In this document: positions 1-7,559 of the stretch, one piece after another
How the letters are laid out: every line of letters starts with the position of its first letter
Position numbering within the stretch: position 1 is the stretch's first letter
IMG/VR virus record: IMGVR_UViG_3300027848_000036
Span: 1 to 47,530 of that record
Reading direction: 5' to 3' (one strand)
DNA from: a virus
Length of the DNA stretch: 47,530 bases
The notes under the pieces: model-generated
What the model was told of the DNA's origin: nothing
Databases searched by the model: none
Seen by the model: the letters and a program-made list of their open reading frames with translations, nothing else
Made by a program: the position numbers and the translations under genes

Positions 1-5
1 CTCAT

Positions 6-116
6 AAACGGGGCTAACAATGTTATCCCTGCGCAGCTAGCAGGGTGGTGGACGCGGGCGCGGCGCGTGCGGGCTTGGTCCCCTCACTATAGAGTCACTC
101 TCATAAACGCCGCAGG
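6..116. other. intergenic region between terminator and pentapeptide gene
   Basis: No convincing gene. Contains a 6-bp hairpin (CCCTGC at 27-32 with GCAGGG at 40-45) and the 10-mer CTCATAAACG twice (1-10 and 100-109). On the minus strand a TATAGT -10-like box lies at about 87-92 without a good -35. If the window ends are joined, this is the upstream region of the minus-strand early operon that begins with the pentapeptide-repeat gene, so a promoter is expected here, but the match is weak. Confidence 0.35.
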
Positions 117-149
117 CAAAAAAATAGGCAGCCATTGCTGGCTGCCTAT
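117..149 (-). terminator. Rho-independent terminator of the 158-778 gene
   Basis: On the minus strand a perfect 10-bp stem (arms 140-149 and 124-133, ATAGGCAGCC type) with a 6-nt loop is followed directly by a run of T (the A run 118-124 on the plus strand). It lies 9 nt beyond the stop of the minus-strand gene, as expected for an intrinsic terminator. Confidence 0.9.
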
Positions 150-157
150 CGGGGAAG

Positions 158-778
158 TTAAGACTTGAGCGAGCCAATATCCACCTTGAACACGTCAAGT
201 AAGATAGCGGCAATCGCAAGGTTAGCCTTGCAAGCGTCGCTATTGCAATCATCGGCGGTGAAGAAAGCCTTGTAAAGCTTACTTAATTCATCTTTCTGCC
301 TTGCATCAATCGCTCTAGGCGCATTGGCTCTTGCACCTTTCTTAGCAGGGGCAGCAGCAGCCAGCTTCATCCGTCCCCAGACAACGCTAGGGTTTGAATG
401 CCCCTTACCCTTTAGCATAGCATATAGAACACTTTGCTCTACTTTGATTGCCTCCCTAACTTTCTTTTCATTTGGGGTGCAAGGTCCAGCCAGCTTAATC
501 TTCTCCCATCCCTTCCCAAACTGGATGGTAAGGCTATTCGCATAGGCTAATGTTTTTCCATCCCCTGACATAACCGCCGTGACAAATGCCATACGCAAGG
601 CTGGCAATGGCTTAGTTTCTGCCGCCTTGCGGGCACCATTGGCGATAGTGGCAATGGCTTTAGCTTGGCGCGCATCCTCTTTTGCTTTGGCCTTGACGCG
701 ACTAGCTGCCAATATCTGGCTGGCTGACTTAGCGGCTGGCTTGCGGGCTGGCTTAGTTGTCTCTGTTGTGTTGGCCAT
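158..778 (-). CDS. hypothetical protein, 206 aa
   Basis: I do not recognise this protein. The first 60 residues are rich in Ala and Lys and probably unstructured (for example PARKPAAKSASQ). The middle contains KVREAIKVEQSVLYAMLKGKG and a second Ala/Lys-rich linker around residues 140-155. The C-terminal 50 residues look helical and carry two cysteines (DDCNSDACK). An ATG start with AGGA about 10 nt upstream supports the start. It is transcribed away from the packaging genes and ends at a strong terminator. The basic N-terminus suggests, but does not show, nucleic-acid binding. Its position next to the divergent repeat region makes a regulatory or early role possible. Confidence 0.75.
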   Translation of the reverse strand: MANTTETTKPARKPAAKSASQILAASRVKAKAKEDARQAKAIATIANGARKAAETKPLPALRMAFVTAVMSGDGKTLAYANSLTIQFGKGWEKIKLAGPCTPNEKKVREAIKVEQSVLYAMLKGKGHSNPSVVWGRMKLAAAAPAKKGARANAPRAIDARQKDELSKLYKAFFTADDCNSDACKANLAIAAILLDVFKVDIGSLKS

Positions 779-1246
779 AAGTAAATATTCCTAGTTAAGT
801 ATACGCTAGCAGAATTGCTAACGCCCTTATTATGTAGCACATGGAAACGGAGCGCCAAGAGGTAACGTTGTTAGACGCGCGCACCGTACCTCCCCCCTAT
901 CCCCCGACACAGAGAAAATGTTACCGCCCCCCTTCATTACTATTAAGCACACCCGATGGGTAATTTTTGAAATTTGGAGGTTTGTTCTCCATATTTGGAG
1001 GTTTGTTCTCCATATTTGGAGGTTTGTTCTCCATATTTGGAGGTTTGTTCTCCATATTTGGAGGTTTGTTCTCCATATTTAGAGAAAACGAGGAGTTACG
1101 AGGGGTAGGGGCCTATTCTCCAGACCCCCCCGCCATGTTTTCAAACGAAAACCCATAAAAATTTTTCGCAAAATTTTGGAGAAGGGTAACCCTACTTGCG
1201 CAGGAGAAAGAAAAAATATATAGGCACTACAAAGGGGACAAGACCC
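779..1246. other. divergent control region upstream of the packaging operon
   Basis: About 470 bases without a supported gene, between the minus-strand 206-aa gene and the small terminase gene. It holds a C-rich stretch (890-935), the 21-bp tandem repeat array (973-1077), AT-rich palindromic sequence (two AAAATTTT blocks around 1158-1177), and the palindrome AGGGTAACCCT (1183-1193). A weak sigma70-like pair, TTGCGC at 1196-1201 and TATAGG at 1219-1224 with 17-bp spacing, could drive the late operon. The combination suggests a promoter, operator or origin region. Confidence 0.5.
973..1077. repeat. five perfect 21-bp tandem repeats
   Basis: The unit (TTTGGAGGTTTGTTCTCCAT plus A) is present five times without a mismatch, followed by a degenerate partial copy. 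Each unit contains a small inverted repeat, TGGAG/CTCCA around a 7-nt loop, and a GGAGG sequence resembling a Shine-Dalgarno core. Because 21 is both a multiple of three and two helical turns, the array reads as a heptapeptide repeat in one frame and also places identical sites on the same DNA face. Iterons of a replication origin or an operator array are the most natural readings. Confidence 0.9.
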
Positions 1247-1918
1247 ATGAGCGAAGCGCAACCTACAAAAACAATACTTCTCGAACCAAGCGAAGAACAC
1301 CCGATCCCCTATGACCTATCGGATGAAGAACCGAAGACAAAGTTGGATGATCTGAAGATCACTGCAAGTACCGCTGACCTGCTTGATGAACTTGGTGCGG
1401 ACGACAGTATAAACCTCCCTGAACTAGACGACGAAAAAGACGAAACCGCGCTTAAAAAGCTGCTGAAACAAGCGGCCAGTGGTAACGCCAAGGCCTTACA
1501 GTCTAATATAGGTGCGCGCAGCGCGCAGGAATTCATGCGGAACTATTCTTCCGGTCTGGCTATGGATCACGCGCGCATACGCTCCGCGTTGACAAACAAG
1601 CTTCTGGAGCTAGCAGACCATGGGGACGCCAAGATAGAACTAAAGGCTATCGAATTACTCGGTAAACATAGTGATATCGGGATGTTTACAGAAAGATCAG
1701 AAATAAATATCAACTATAACTCCCCAGAAGCGCTGGAAAAAGCAATTAAAGACAGAGTAAAACGCCTGTTGAATGCACAACTGTTGGAAGGCCCACCCCT
1801 AGCGGACACAGTAGATGACCTATTCGCAGGGGTAAGGGAAAGAAGAGAGAAGAATAACATCCCCGAAGGGGATTTTGAAGAGATAGAAGCAGAAGAAGCA
1901 CCCCCTGCTGATGTTTGA
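1247..1918 (+). CDS. terS: probable terminase small subunit
   Basis: Expected to recognise phage DNA and regulate the large terminase during packaging. The call rests mainly on position, directly upstream of and overlapping the large terminase by 8 nt, and on size (223 aa). The N-terminal 85 residues are acidic and low-complexity. The middle (ALTNKLLELADHGDAKIELK and following) is helical and resembles the multimerisation region of small terminases. The C-terminus is strongly acidic. I chose ATG 1247 because GGGG lies 8-10 nt upstream; an in-frame TTG at 1196 would add 17 basic residues and lacks a good ribosome-binding site. No clear HTH is visible, so assignment is by context. Confidence 0.65.
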   Translation: MSEAQPTKTILLEPSEEHPIPYDLSDEEPKTKLDDLKITASTADLLDELGADDSINLPELDDEKDETALKKLLKQAASGNAKALQSNIGARSAQEFMRNYSSGLAMDHARIRSALTNKLLELADHGDAKIELKAIELLGKHSDIGMFTERSEININYNSPEALEKAIKDRVKRLLNAQLLEGPPLADTVDDLFAGVRERREKNNIPEGDFEEIEAEEAPPADV

Positions 1919-4412
1919 AGAAATCAAAATAGAAGATATCCCGAAGATACTGCCGCTCCTGTCCCCTGCGGAGCAGGAACTTCTTCTTGCCGAACTTGAA
2001 AAACTGGACAACCTGAAGAAGCGCAAGGCTGCGCAGGACCACTTCATGCCGTTCGTGCGGGAAGTATGGCCTACTTTTATATCAGGGCGGCACCATGCCA
2101 TTATGGCCGAGGCGTTTGAACGTGTGGCTGCGGGGACGTTAAAGCGCTTAATAATCAACATGCCACCGCGCCATCGGCTTGATATAAAAGAAGAAATCCC
2201 CACTACTACGGGATGGAAAACTGTCGAGACTGTAGAGACAGGGGATTATGTGTTCGCCCCAGATGGCACGCCTGTGCGGGTTATGGGTAAGTCGGCCCAG
2301 TACGAGGAAGACCTATACGAAGTCAAAACGGGTGATGGACAGGTAATAACCTGTGATGCTACCCACCTATGGACGGTGCGGTTTGGGTCGAACGATAGGC
2401 CATATCAGACGCTTTCTACCCAAGAAATCCTTCATAAGTTGGAGACAGAGAGTTGGCGCGAGTCAGGTAACCTCCCAATACTGCCCTCGCAGGAAGCCGC
2501 TAAGTACCCACATAGGCACGACTTACCCCTAACACCTTATATGCTAGGTGTATGGCTGGGGGATGGAAGTACGTACGGGGCTTCCATTGGCTGTGGGCGC
2601 GGCGACCAGCCTGCTATGCGAGCGCAGGTTGAGGCAGAGGGATACCAAACTACACACAACCCGAAATACCAGCAGTTTAATGTGTTGGGGACCCATAAAG
2701 TTCTACGTGAGCGGGGTATCCTACACAACAAACACATACCAGAAGAGTACCTGTGCGCTTCTGTAGAACAGCGCACCGCGCTCCTCCAAGGGCTTATCGA
2801 CACCGACGGTGACGTTACCAAGGAAGGGAAGGTAACCTTCAATAACAGTAACGAGCGGCTTATAGATGACACACTATGCCTTCTGCATGGACTAGGGGTT
2901 AAGGCGCGCAAAACGCGCCGCCAGACTAGCTACAAAGGGAAGCCGAGCCAACCGTCATTCCGGCTGATGTTTAAGATGGAGAACGCTGCGCGCCTTCCAC
3001 GCAAGGCGGAACGCTGCCGTAGTATGCGGGGTAACTGGGGGCGTAGTATAGATGTGTGCAAGACCACTAGGCGGGGGATAGTCCAGTGCTTGGAGGTGGA
3101 GAACACCGATGGTTTGTTTATGGCGGGCCGTGGGTGGGTTGTAACCCATAACACAAAATCCGAGTTCGCCTCCTACCTTCTTCCCGCATGGTTCCTCGGT
3201 AAATACCCCCAGAAGAAGGTTATTCAAACTTCCCATACCGCGGAGCTAGCCGTTGGCTTCGGGCGTAAAGTGCGTAACCTGTTCGATACAGATATATTCC
3301 ATGAATTGTTCCCCGGCGTGGCCTTGCAGGCGGATAGTAAGGCTGCTGGCCGCTGGCAGACAAACAAGGGCGGCGACTACTTCGCTATTGGTGTGGGCGG
3401 GGCCGTTACGGGTAAGGGCGCAGATGTACTTATTATCGATGATCCGCACTCCGAGCAAGAGGCGGCGCTAGCGGAAATAAACCCGGATATCTACGACAAG
3501 ACCTACGAGTGGTATACCTCTGGTCCGCGGCAGCGGCTCCAGCCGGGAGGGGCCATAGTCGTGGTTATGACCCGCTGGAGTAAGCGTGACCTTACAGGGC
3601 AGGTGCTGAAGTCCTCCAGCCAGCGTGGAGGTAATGAGTGGGAGGTTATAGAGTTTCCTGCGATCATGCCGTCAGGCAAGCCCCTGTGGCCGGAATTTTG
3701 GCCTATGGAGGAATTGACTGCACTGAAGACAGAACTGCCCAACAGCAAGTGGATGGCGCAGTACCAGCAGAACCCGACTTCTGACCAGTCTGCTATTATC
3801 AAGCGGGAGTGGTGGCAGGAGTGGCCCCATGATGACCCGCCACATTGTGAGTTCACCCTCCAGTCGTGGGACACAGCGTTCGAGAAGACCCAGCGTGCCG
3901 ACTATTCGGCGCTAACAATGTGGGGTGTGTTCTACAAGGAGGACGAGACAGGGACCAAGCAGCCCAACATTATCCTCCTGAATGCGTTCCGGGAGCGGAT
4001 GGAGTTTCCGCGGCTGAAGCAGGTTGCCATACAACATTATAATGACTGGGAACCTGATGGAGTAATTATTGAGAAGAAAGCCTCGGGCGCGCCACTCATA
4101 TACGAGCTTCGGGCTATGGGGTTACCGGTGCAGGAGTATACCCCGACCAGAGGTAATGATAAGATTTCCCGCCTGAACGCCGTGGCCGATATATTTGCCT
4201 CCGGGCGGGTGTGGGCACCCAACACACACTGGGCGGAAGAAGTTATAGACGAAGTGGCAGAATTCCCCGCAGGTTCCCATGATGACTATGTTGATAGCCT
4301 CAGTTTGGCGATGATGCGGTTCCGGCAGGGTGGCTATGTCACTACGCTACTAGACGAAGATGAAGAACAGATGTACTTTAAGGGCAGAAGCTCACGAAAA
4401 GGGTATTACTAA
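1911..4412 (+). CDS. terL: terminase large subunit, intein-containing precursor
   Basis: ATP-driven DNA packaging motor and nuclease that docks on the portal. The precursor is 833 aa; removing residues 89-414 (an intein) leaves a 507-aa terminase, a normal length. The ATPase P-loop region reads NMPPRH, intein, TKSEFASYLLP, so the insertion sits exactly in the nucleotide-binding loop. Walker B is ADVLIIDDPHSE (504-515). The C-terminal RNase H-like nuclease has SWDTAF (D654) and SHDDYVDS (D791, D792). The gene overlaps the small terminase by 8 nt, and its TAA overlaps the portal ATG (TAATG at 4410-4414). Without splicing the motor should be inactive, because the ATP-binding loop is split. Intact frame and conserved motifs argue that splicing is functional. 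Confidence 0.96.
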   Translation: MFEEIKIEDIPKILPLLSPAEQELLLAELEKLDNLKKRKAAQDHFMPFVREVWPTFISGRHHAIMAEAFERVAAGTLKRLIINMPPRHRLDIKEEIPTTTGWKTVETVETGDYVFAPDGTPVRVMGKSAQYEEDLYEVKTGDGQVITCDATHLWTVRFGSNDRPYQTLSTQEILHKLETESWRESGNLPILPSQEAAKYPHRHDLPLTPYMLGVWLGDGSTYGASIGCGRGDQPAMRAQVEAEGYQTTHNPKYQQFNVLGTHKVLRERGILHNKHIPEEYLCASVEQRTALLQGLIDTDGDVTKEGKVTFNNSNERLIDDTLCLLHGLGVKARKTRRQTSYKGKPSQPSFRLMFKMENAARLPRKAERCRSMRGNWGRSIDVCKTTRRGIVQCLEVENTDGLFMAGRGWVVTHNTKSEFASYLLPAWFLGKYPQKKVIQTSHTAELAVGFGRKVRNLFDTDIFHELFPGVALQADSKAAGRWQTNKGGDYFAIGVGGAVTGKGADVLIIDDPHSEQEAALAEINPDIYDKTYEWYTSGPRQRLQPGGAIVVVMTRWSKRDLTGQVLKSSSQRGGNEWEVIEFPAIMPSGKPLWPEFWPMEELTALKTELPNSKWMAQYQQNPTSDQSAIIKREWWQEWPHDDPPHCEFTLQSWDTAFEKTQRADYSALTMWGVFYKEDETGTKQPNIILLNAFRERMEFPRLKQVAIQHYNDWEPDGVIIEKKASGAPLIYELRAMGLPVQEYTPTRGNDKISRLNAVADIFASGRVWAPNTHWAEEVIDEVAEFPAGSHDDYVDSLSLAMMRFRQGGYVTTLLDEDEEQMYFKGRSSRKGYY
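2175..3152 (+). other. class 3-type intein with LAGLIDADG homing endonuclease in TerL
   Basis: A 326-residue in-frame insertion (precursor residues 89-414) between PPRH and TKSE. It starts with Arg, not Cys or Ser, so it lacks the class 1 nucleophile. The class 3 signature WCT is present: Trp154 in block B (ATHLWTV), Cys393 in block F (VQCLEVENTDGLFMAG) and Thr412 before the terminal His413-Asn414. The first C-extein residue is Thr415. Block A is recognisable (TTTGWKTVETVETGDYVFA). Both endonuclease motifs are intact: LGVWLGDGS (212-220) and LLQGLIDTDGDV (291-302), each keeping its acidic residue. Boundaries are set by aligning the flanks to the usual terminase PPRHxKSE loop. It probably splices itself out and can home into intein-free terL alleles. 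Confidence 0.93.
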
Positions 4413-6970
4413 TGGCCGTTGAAAAATCAGTGAACCAAGCACCGCTCGGACTAGATGCCCTTGATCCGATGGAGGAACACCATAAGGAGATGCCTGATAT
4501 TGAAGTAGTCATAGCCAACGACGATGATGATGAGGGTATGGAAATACTGCTCGGCGAAGGCGAAGATACAGAGGAGTCCATAGACTTTAACGAGAATATG
4601 GCGGAGTATCTGGACGACAACGTGCTTAATTCCCTCTCCTCTGAACTGCTATCTGATTACGAGGACGACGAAAGCTCCCGCAAGGACTGGATACAGACCT
4701 ATGTGGATGGGTTGGACCTGCTGGGGATGAAGATTGAAGACCGGACGGAGCCATGGGAAGGCGCGTGCGGCGTACACCATCCCCTGCTGAGTGAAGCACT
4801 CGTTAAGTTTCAGGCCGAGACTATGATGGAGACGTTTCCGGCGTCAGGGCCAGTGAAAACACAGATTATTGGCAAGGAGACACAAGAAAAACGCGATGCC
4901 GCGGCCCGTGTGCAGTCCGATATGAACTACCAGCTTACAGAACGTATGGTTGAGTACCGCCCGGAGCATGAAAGAATGTTATGGGGGCTTGGTCTAGCCG
5001 GTAATGCGTTCAAAAAGTGTTATTTTGACCCTAGTTTGAACCGGCAGACCTCTATGTACGTCGCCGCGGAGGATGTTGTGGTGCCATATGGCGCTTCAAA
5101 CCTCGAAACCGCGGAGCGCGTGACCCACATCATGCGGAAAACCCCAAACGACCTGAAAAAACTGCAAAACTCGGGTTTTTACCTACCAACAGAACTAGGG
5201 GAGCCTGTTAACACCCTCGACGACGTTGAAAAAGAGATAGCCAATAAGATGGGCTTCCGTGCGGAGTCAGATGACCGCTACAAACTGCTCGAAATGCACA
5301 TCAACCTGATAATCGAAGACGACGAGTTCGTTGATGACGATGATGAAATAGCACGGCCTTATATAGTTACACTGGACAAGAGTTCTGGTAGTATACTGGC
5401 TATCCGTAGGAACTGGGTAGAAGATGATGCCAGAAAAACTAAGCGTAATCATTTTGTCCATTATTCGTATGTTCCGGGCTTTGGCTTTTATGCTTTTGGC
5501 CTTATTCATCTTATCGGTGCTTTTGCTAAGTCTGGTACTAGTCTTATTCGTCAGCTTGTTGACGCAGGGACCCTTTCAAATCTACCGGGGGGCTTCAAAA
5601 CTAAGAGCCTCCGTGTCAAAGGGGATGACACTCCTATTGGGCCGGGGGAATTCCGGGATGTAGATGTAGGCTCTGGCACAATGCGCGATAATATCATGCC
5701 GCTGCCTTATAAAGAGCCTAGCCAAGTACTCTATTCGCTTCTCAATACTATCGTAGAGGAAGGTAGGCGCTTCGCGTCCGCAGCGGATATGAAGGTGTCT
5801 GATATGAGTGCGCAAGCACCCGTAGGCACGACACTGGCGATTCTTGAACGCACACTCAAGATAATGTCAGCCATTCAGGCCCGCATCCACTATTCTATGC
5901 GGCAGGAATTCCGCATCCTTAAAGGCATTATCCGTGACAACACGGACGATGACTACCACTATGAGCCAGAGGAGGGGGAAGCCTCCGCTAAACAGGCTGA
6001 TTACGACACTGTGGACGTTATCCCGGTCAGCGACCCTAATGCAGCCACCATGGCCCAGAAGGTCGTGCAGTATCAGGCTGTGTTGCAATTAGCGCAAGGC
6101 GCGCCGCAGTTGTACAATCTCCCGCTGCTCCACCGTCAGATGCTTGAGGTGTTGGGTATCAAGGAGGCCAATAAACTGGTCCCTATGCCGGAAGACAACG
6201 AGCAGCCGCATGACCCCGTGAGCGAGAATATGAGTGTTATCAACGGCAAACCTGTAAAGGCGTTCATCTATCAGGACCACGAGGCACATATAACGGTCCA
6301 TATGTCGGCTATGCAGGACCCCAAGATACAGCAGTTGATGGGGCAGAACCCCGCGGCACAGACAATGATGGCTGCTATGAACGCCCATATTTCGGAGCAT
6401 TTGGCGTTTGAGTACCGCAAGCAGATCGAAGAGCAGGCTGGCGTGCCATACCCTGCCCCAGACGCAAAGATGGACGAACAGACCGAGGTGGAAATATCCC
6501 GTCTCGCTGCCGCAGCCGCACAGGGGCTGTCACAAAAGAACCAGCAGGAAGCTGCGCAGCAGAAGGCCCAACAGGCCCAACAGGACCCTATTGTGCAGAT
6601 GCAGCAGAAGGAACTGGAATTGAAGTCTCGGGAACTGGATATCAAGGAGAAGAAGCTTGTTCTCGACGGCGCGGAAGCAAAGGACCGCCTCGATATCGAC
6701 ACAGAACGTCTAGCTTCCACAGAGCGCATGAAGGGACTGGAAGTAGGTGCCAAAATCGCCACCTCCAAGGCCCAGCTATCCGCGAAGGAGCAGGAGTCGG
6801 GGCTACGTATGGGTATAGAAGTGGCTAAAACTTCAGCCGCGGAGGCGGAGCGGGAAGCAGACCGTAAAGCGGCAGCAGAAACGCAGAATATTGATAGGGC
6901 TACACAGTTACTACAACAGGCTGCGCAAAGCGAAGAAACACCGGTTAACGAAGGAGGAGGAGAAGAGTAA
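4412..6970 (+). CDS. portal protein
   Basis: Forms the dodecameric ring at one capsid vertex through which DNA enters and leaves. At 852 aa it is long for a portal, as in many podoviruses with an added C-terminal barrel or crown helix. The N-terminal 90 residues are very acidic. The core contains EPWEGACGVHHPLLSEALVK, typical of podovirus portals, and a hydrophobic core around PGFGFYAFGLIHLIGAFAKS. Residues from about 690 to the end form a long charged helical region rich in Gln, Lys and Glu (KELELKSRELDIKEKKLVL), probably coiled coil. Starts on the TerL stop (TAATG) and ends at the ATG of the next gene. Assignment is by position, size and recognisable core; I did not run a profile search. 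Confidence 0.88.
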   Translation: MAVEKSVNQAPLGLDALDPMEEHHKEMPDIEVVIANDDDDEGMEILLGEGEDTEESIDFNENMAEYLDDNVLNSLSSELLSDYEDDESSRKDWIQTYVDGLDLLGMKIEDRTEPWEGACGVHHPLLSEALVKFQAETMMETFPASGPVKTQIIGKETQEKRDAAARVQSDMNYQLTERMVEYRPEHERMLWGLGLAGNAFKKCYFDPSLNRQTSMYVAAEDVVVPYGASNLETAERVTHIMRKTPNDLKKLQNSGFYLPTELGEPVNTLDDVEKEIANKMGFRAESDDRYKLLEMHINLIIEDDEFVDDDDEIARPYIVTLDKSSGSILAIRRNWVEDDARKTKRNHFVHYSYVPGFGFYAFGLIHLIGAFAKSGTSLIRQLVDAGTLSNLPGGFKTKSLRVKGDDTPIGPGEFRDVDVGSGTMRDNIMPLPYKEPSQVLYSLLNTIVEEGRRFASAADMKVSDMSAQAPVGTTLAILERTLKIMSAIQARIHYSMRQEFRILKGIIRDNTDDDYHYEPEEGEASAKQADYDTVDVIPVSDPNAATMAQKVVQYQAVLQLAQGAPQLYNLPLLHRQMLEVLGIKEANKLVPMPEDNEQPHDPVSENMSVINGKPVKAFIYQDHEAHITVHMSAMQDPKIQQLMGQNPAAQTMMAAMNAHISEHLAFEYRKQIEEQAGVPYPAPDAKMDEQTEVEISRLAAAAAQGLSQKNQQEAAQQKAQQAQQDPIVQMQQKELELKSRELDIKEKKLVLDGAEAKDRLDIDTERLASTERMKGLEVGAKIATSKAQLSAKEQESGLRMGIEVAKTSAAEAEREADRKAAAETQNIDRATQLLQQAAQSEETPVNEGGGEE

Positions 6971-7164
6971 TGAGTGATACTATACTGGTACACCTATCAA
7001 AAACACTAGACGGAGACATGGAGTCTATTATTGATGGGCTATCCATGGGCGGGGCGTCTAGTTACGATGAGTATAAATACTCCTGTGGTATTATACGCGG
7101 TATGCTGATGGCCAAAAACCACGTTATTGAACTAGCACAAAGGATGGAAGACACTGATGACTGA
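6970..7164 (+). CDS. small conserved phage protein, 64 aa
   Basis: A short acidic protein between portal and co-chaperonin genes, with ATG overlapping the portal stop (TAATG) and an 8-nt overlap with the following gene. The strong GGAGGAGG before the start supports expression. The sequence (SYDEYKYSCGIIRGMLMAKN) is predicted helical. No domain recognised. Small proteins of this kind are common at this position in podovirus head operons, but the function is unknown to me. Confidence 0.75.
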   Translation: MSDTILVHLSKTLDGDMESIIDGLSMGGASSYDEYKYSCGIIRGMLMAKNHVIELAQRMEDTDD

Positions 7165-7543
7165 TATAAAACTCGCCACAAAAAGCGATACAGAACTTGA
7201 TAAGGTCGCTGCAAAACAGCTTCCACGACCATCAGGATACCGCATCCTGTGTATGGTGCCTCCGGCGGAGAAGGAATTTGCCGGTGGACTGTTGAAGTCG
7301 GATATTACGATTCAGAACGAAGAGATACTGGCTACGGTGCTATTCGTAATGGAATTGGGTCCCGACGCCTACATAGACAATAAACGCTTTCCCGGAGGAC
7401 CGTGGTGCAAGAAGGGCGATTTTGTAGTTGTTCGTCCCCACGCAGGCTCACGCTTGAAAATCCACGGGCAGGAATTTCGGATTTTGAATGACGACTCCAT
7501 TGAAGCCGTCGTCGATGATCCAAGAGGCATTTACCGCGCATAA
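7157..7543 (+). CDS. GroES-like co-chaperonin
   Basis: Likely caps a host (or phage) GroEL to fold capsid protein, as T4 gp31 does. The 128-aa protein has a roughly 20-residue N-terminal extension, then a GroES-type beta-barrel: GYRILCMVPP (27-36), a mobile-loop-like FAGGLLKSD (41-49; compare the AGGIVL of GroES), a roof region, then GDFVVVRPHAG and a C-terminal strand pair ending DDSIEAVVDD, matching the GroES pattern of ESDILAIV. Lies between portal and scaffold and overlaps the previous gene by 8 nt, so it is co-expressed with the head genes whose products it probably helps to fold. Similarity is read by eye; a structural search would settle it. Confidence 0.8.
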   Translation: MTDIKLATKSDTELDKVAAKQLPRPSGYRILCMVPPAEKEFAGGLLKSDITIQNEEILATVLFVMELGPDAYIDNKRFPGGPWCKKGDFVVVRPHAGSRLKIHGQEFRILNDDSIEAVVDDPRGIYRA

Positions 7544-7559
7544 CTAGAGAGGAAGTACC

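Noticed and set aside
973-1077. CRISPR array
   Set aside because: The 21-bp units are directly adjacent with no spacers, and no cas genes are present.
967-1158. Frame encoding repeated FGGLFSI heptapeptides from a TTG start
   Set aside because: No ribosome-binding site before the TTG and the composition is set wholly by the 21-bp DNA repeats; I treat it as non-coding DNA, though a repeat peptide cannot be excluded.
1196-1246. N-terminal extension of the small terminase from TTG 1196
   Set aside because: Weak initiation context compared with ATG 1247 and the extra residues are Arg/Lys-rich sequence within a probable promoter.
6271-6993. Long minus-strand open frame opposite the portal gene
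   Set aside because: Ser/Cys/Ala-rich antisense translation of the Gln/Lys-rich portal C-terminus; no start signal and fully opposite a well-supported gene.
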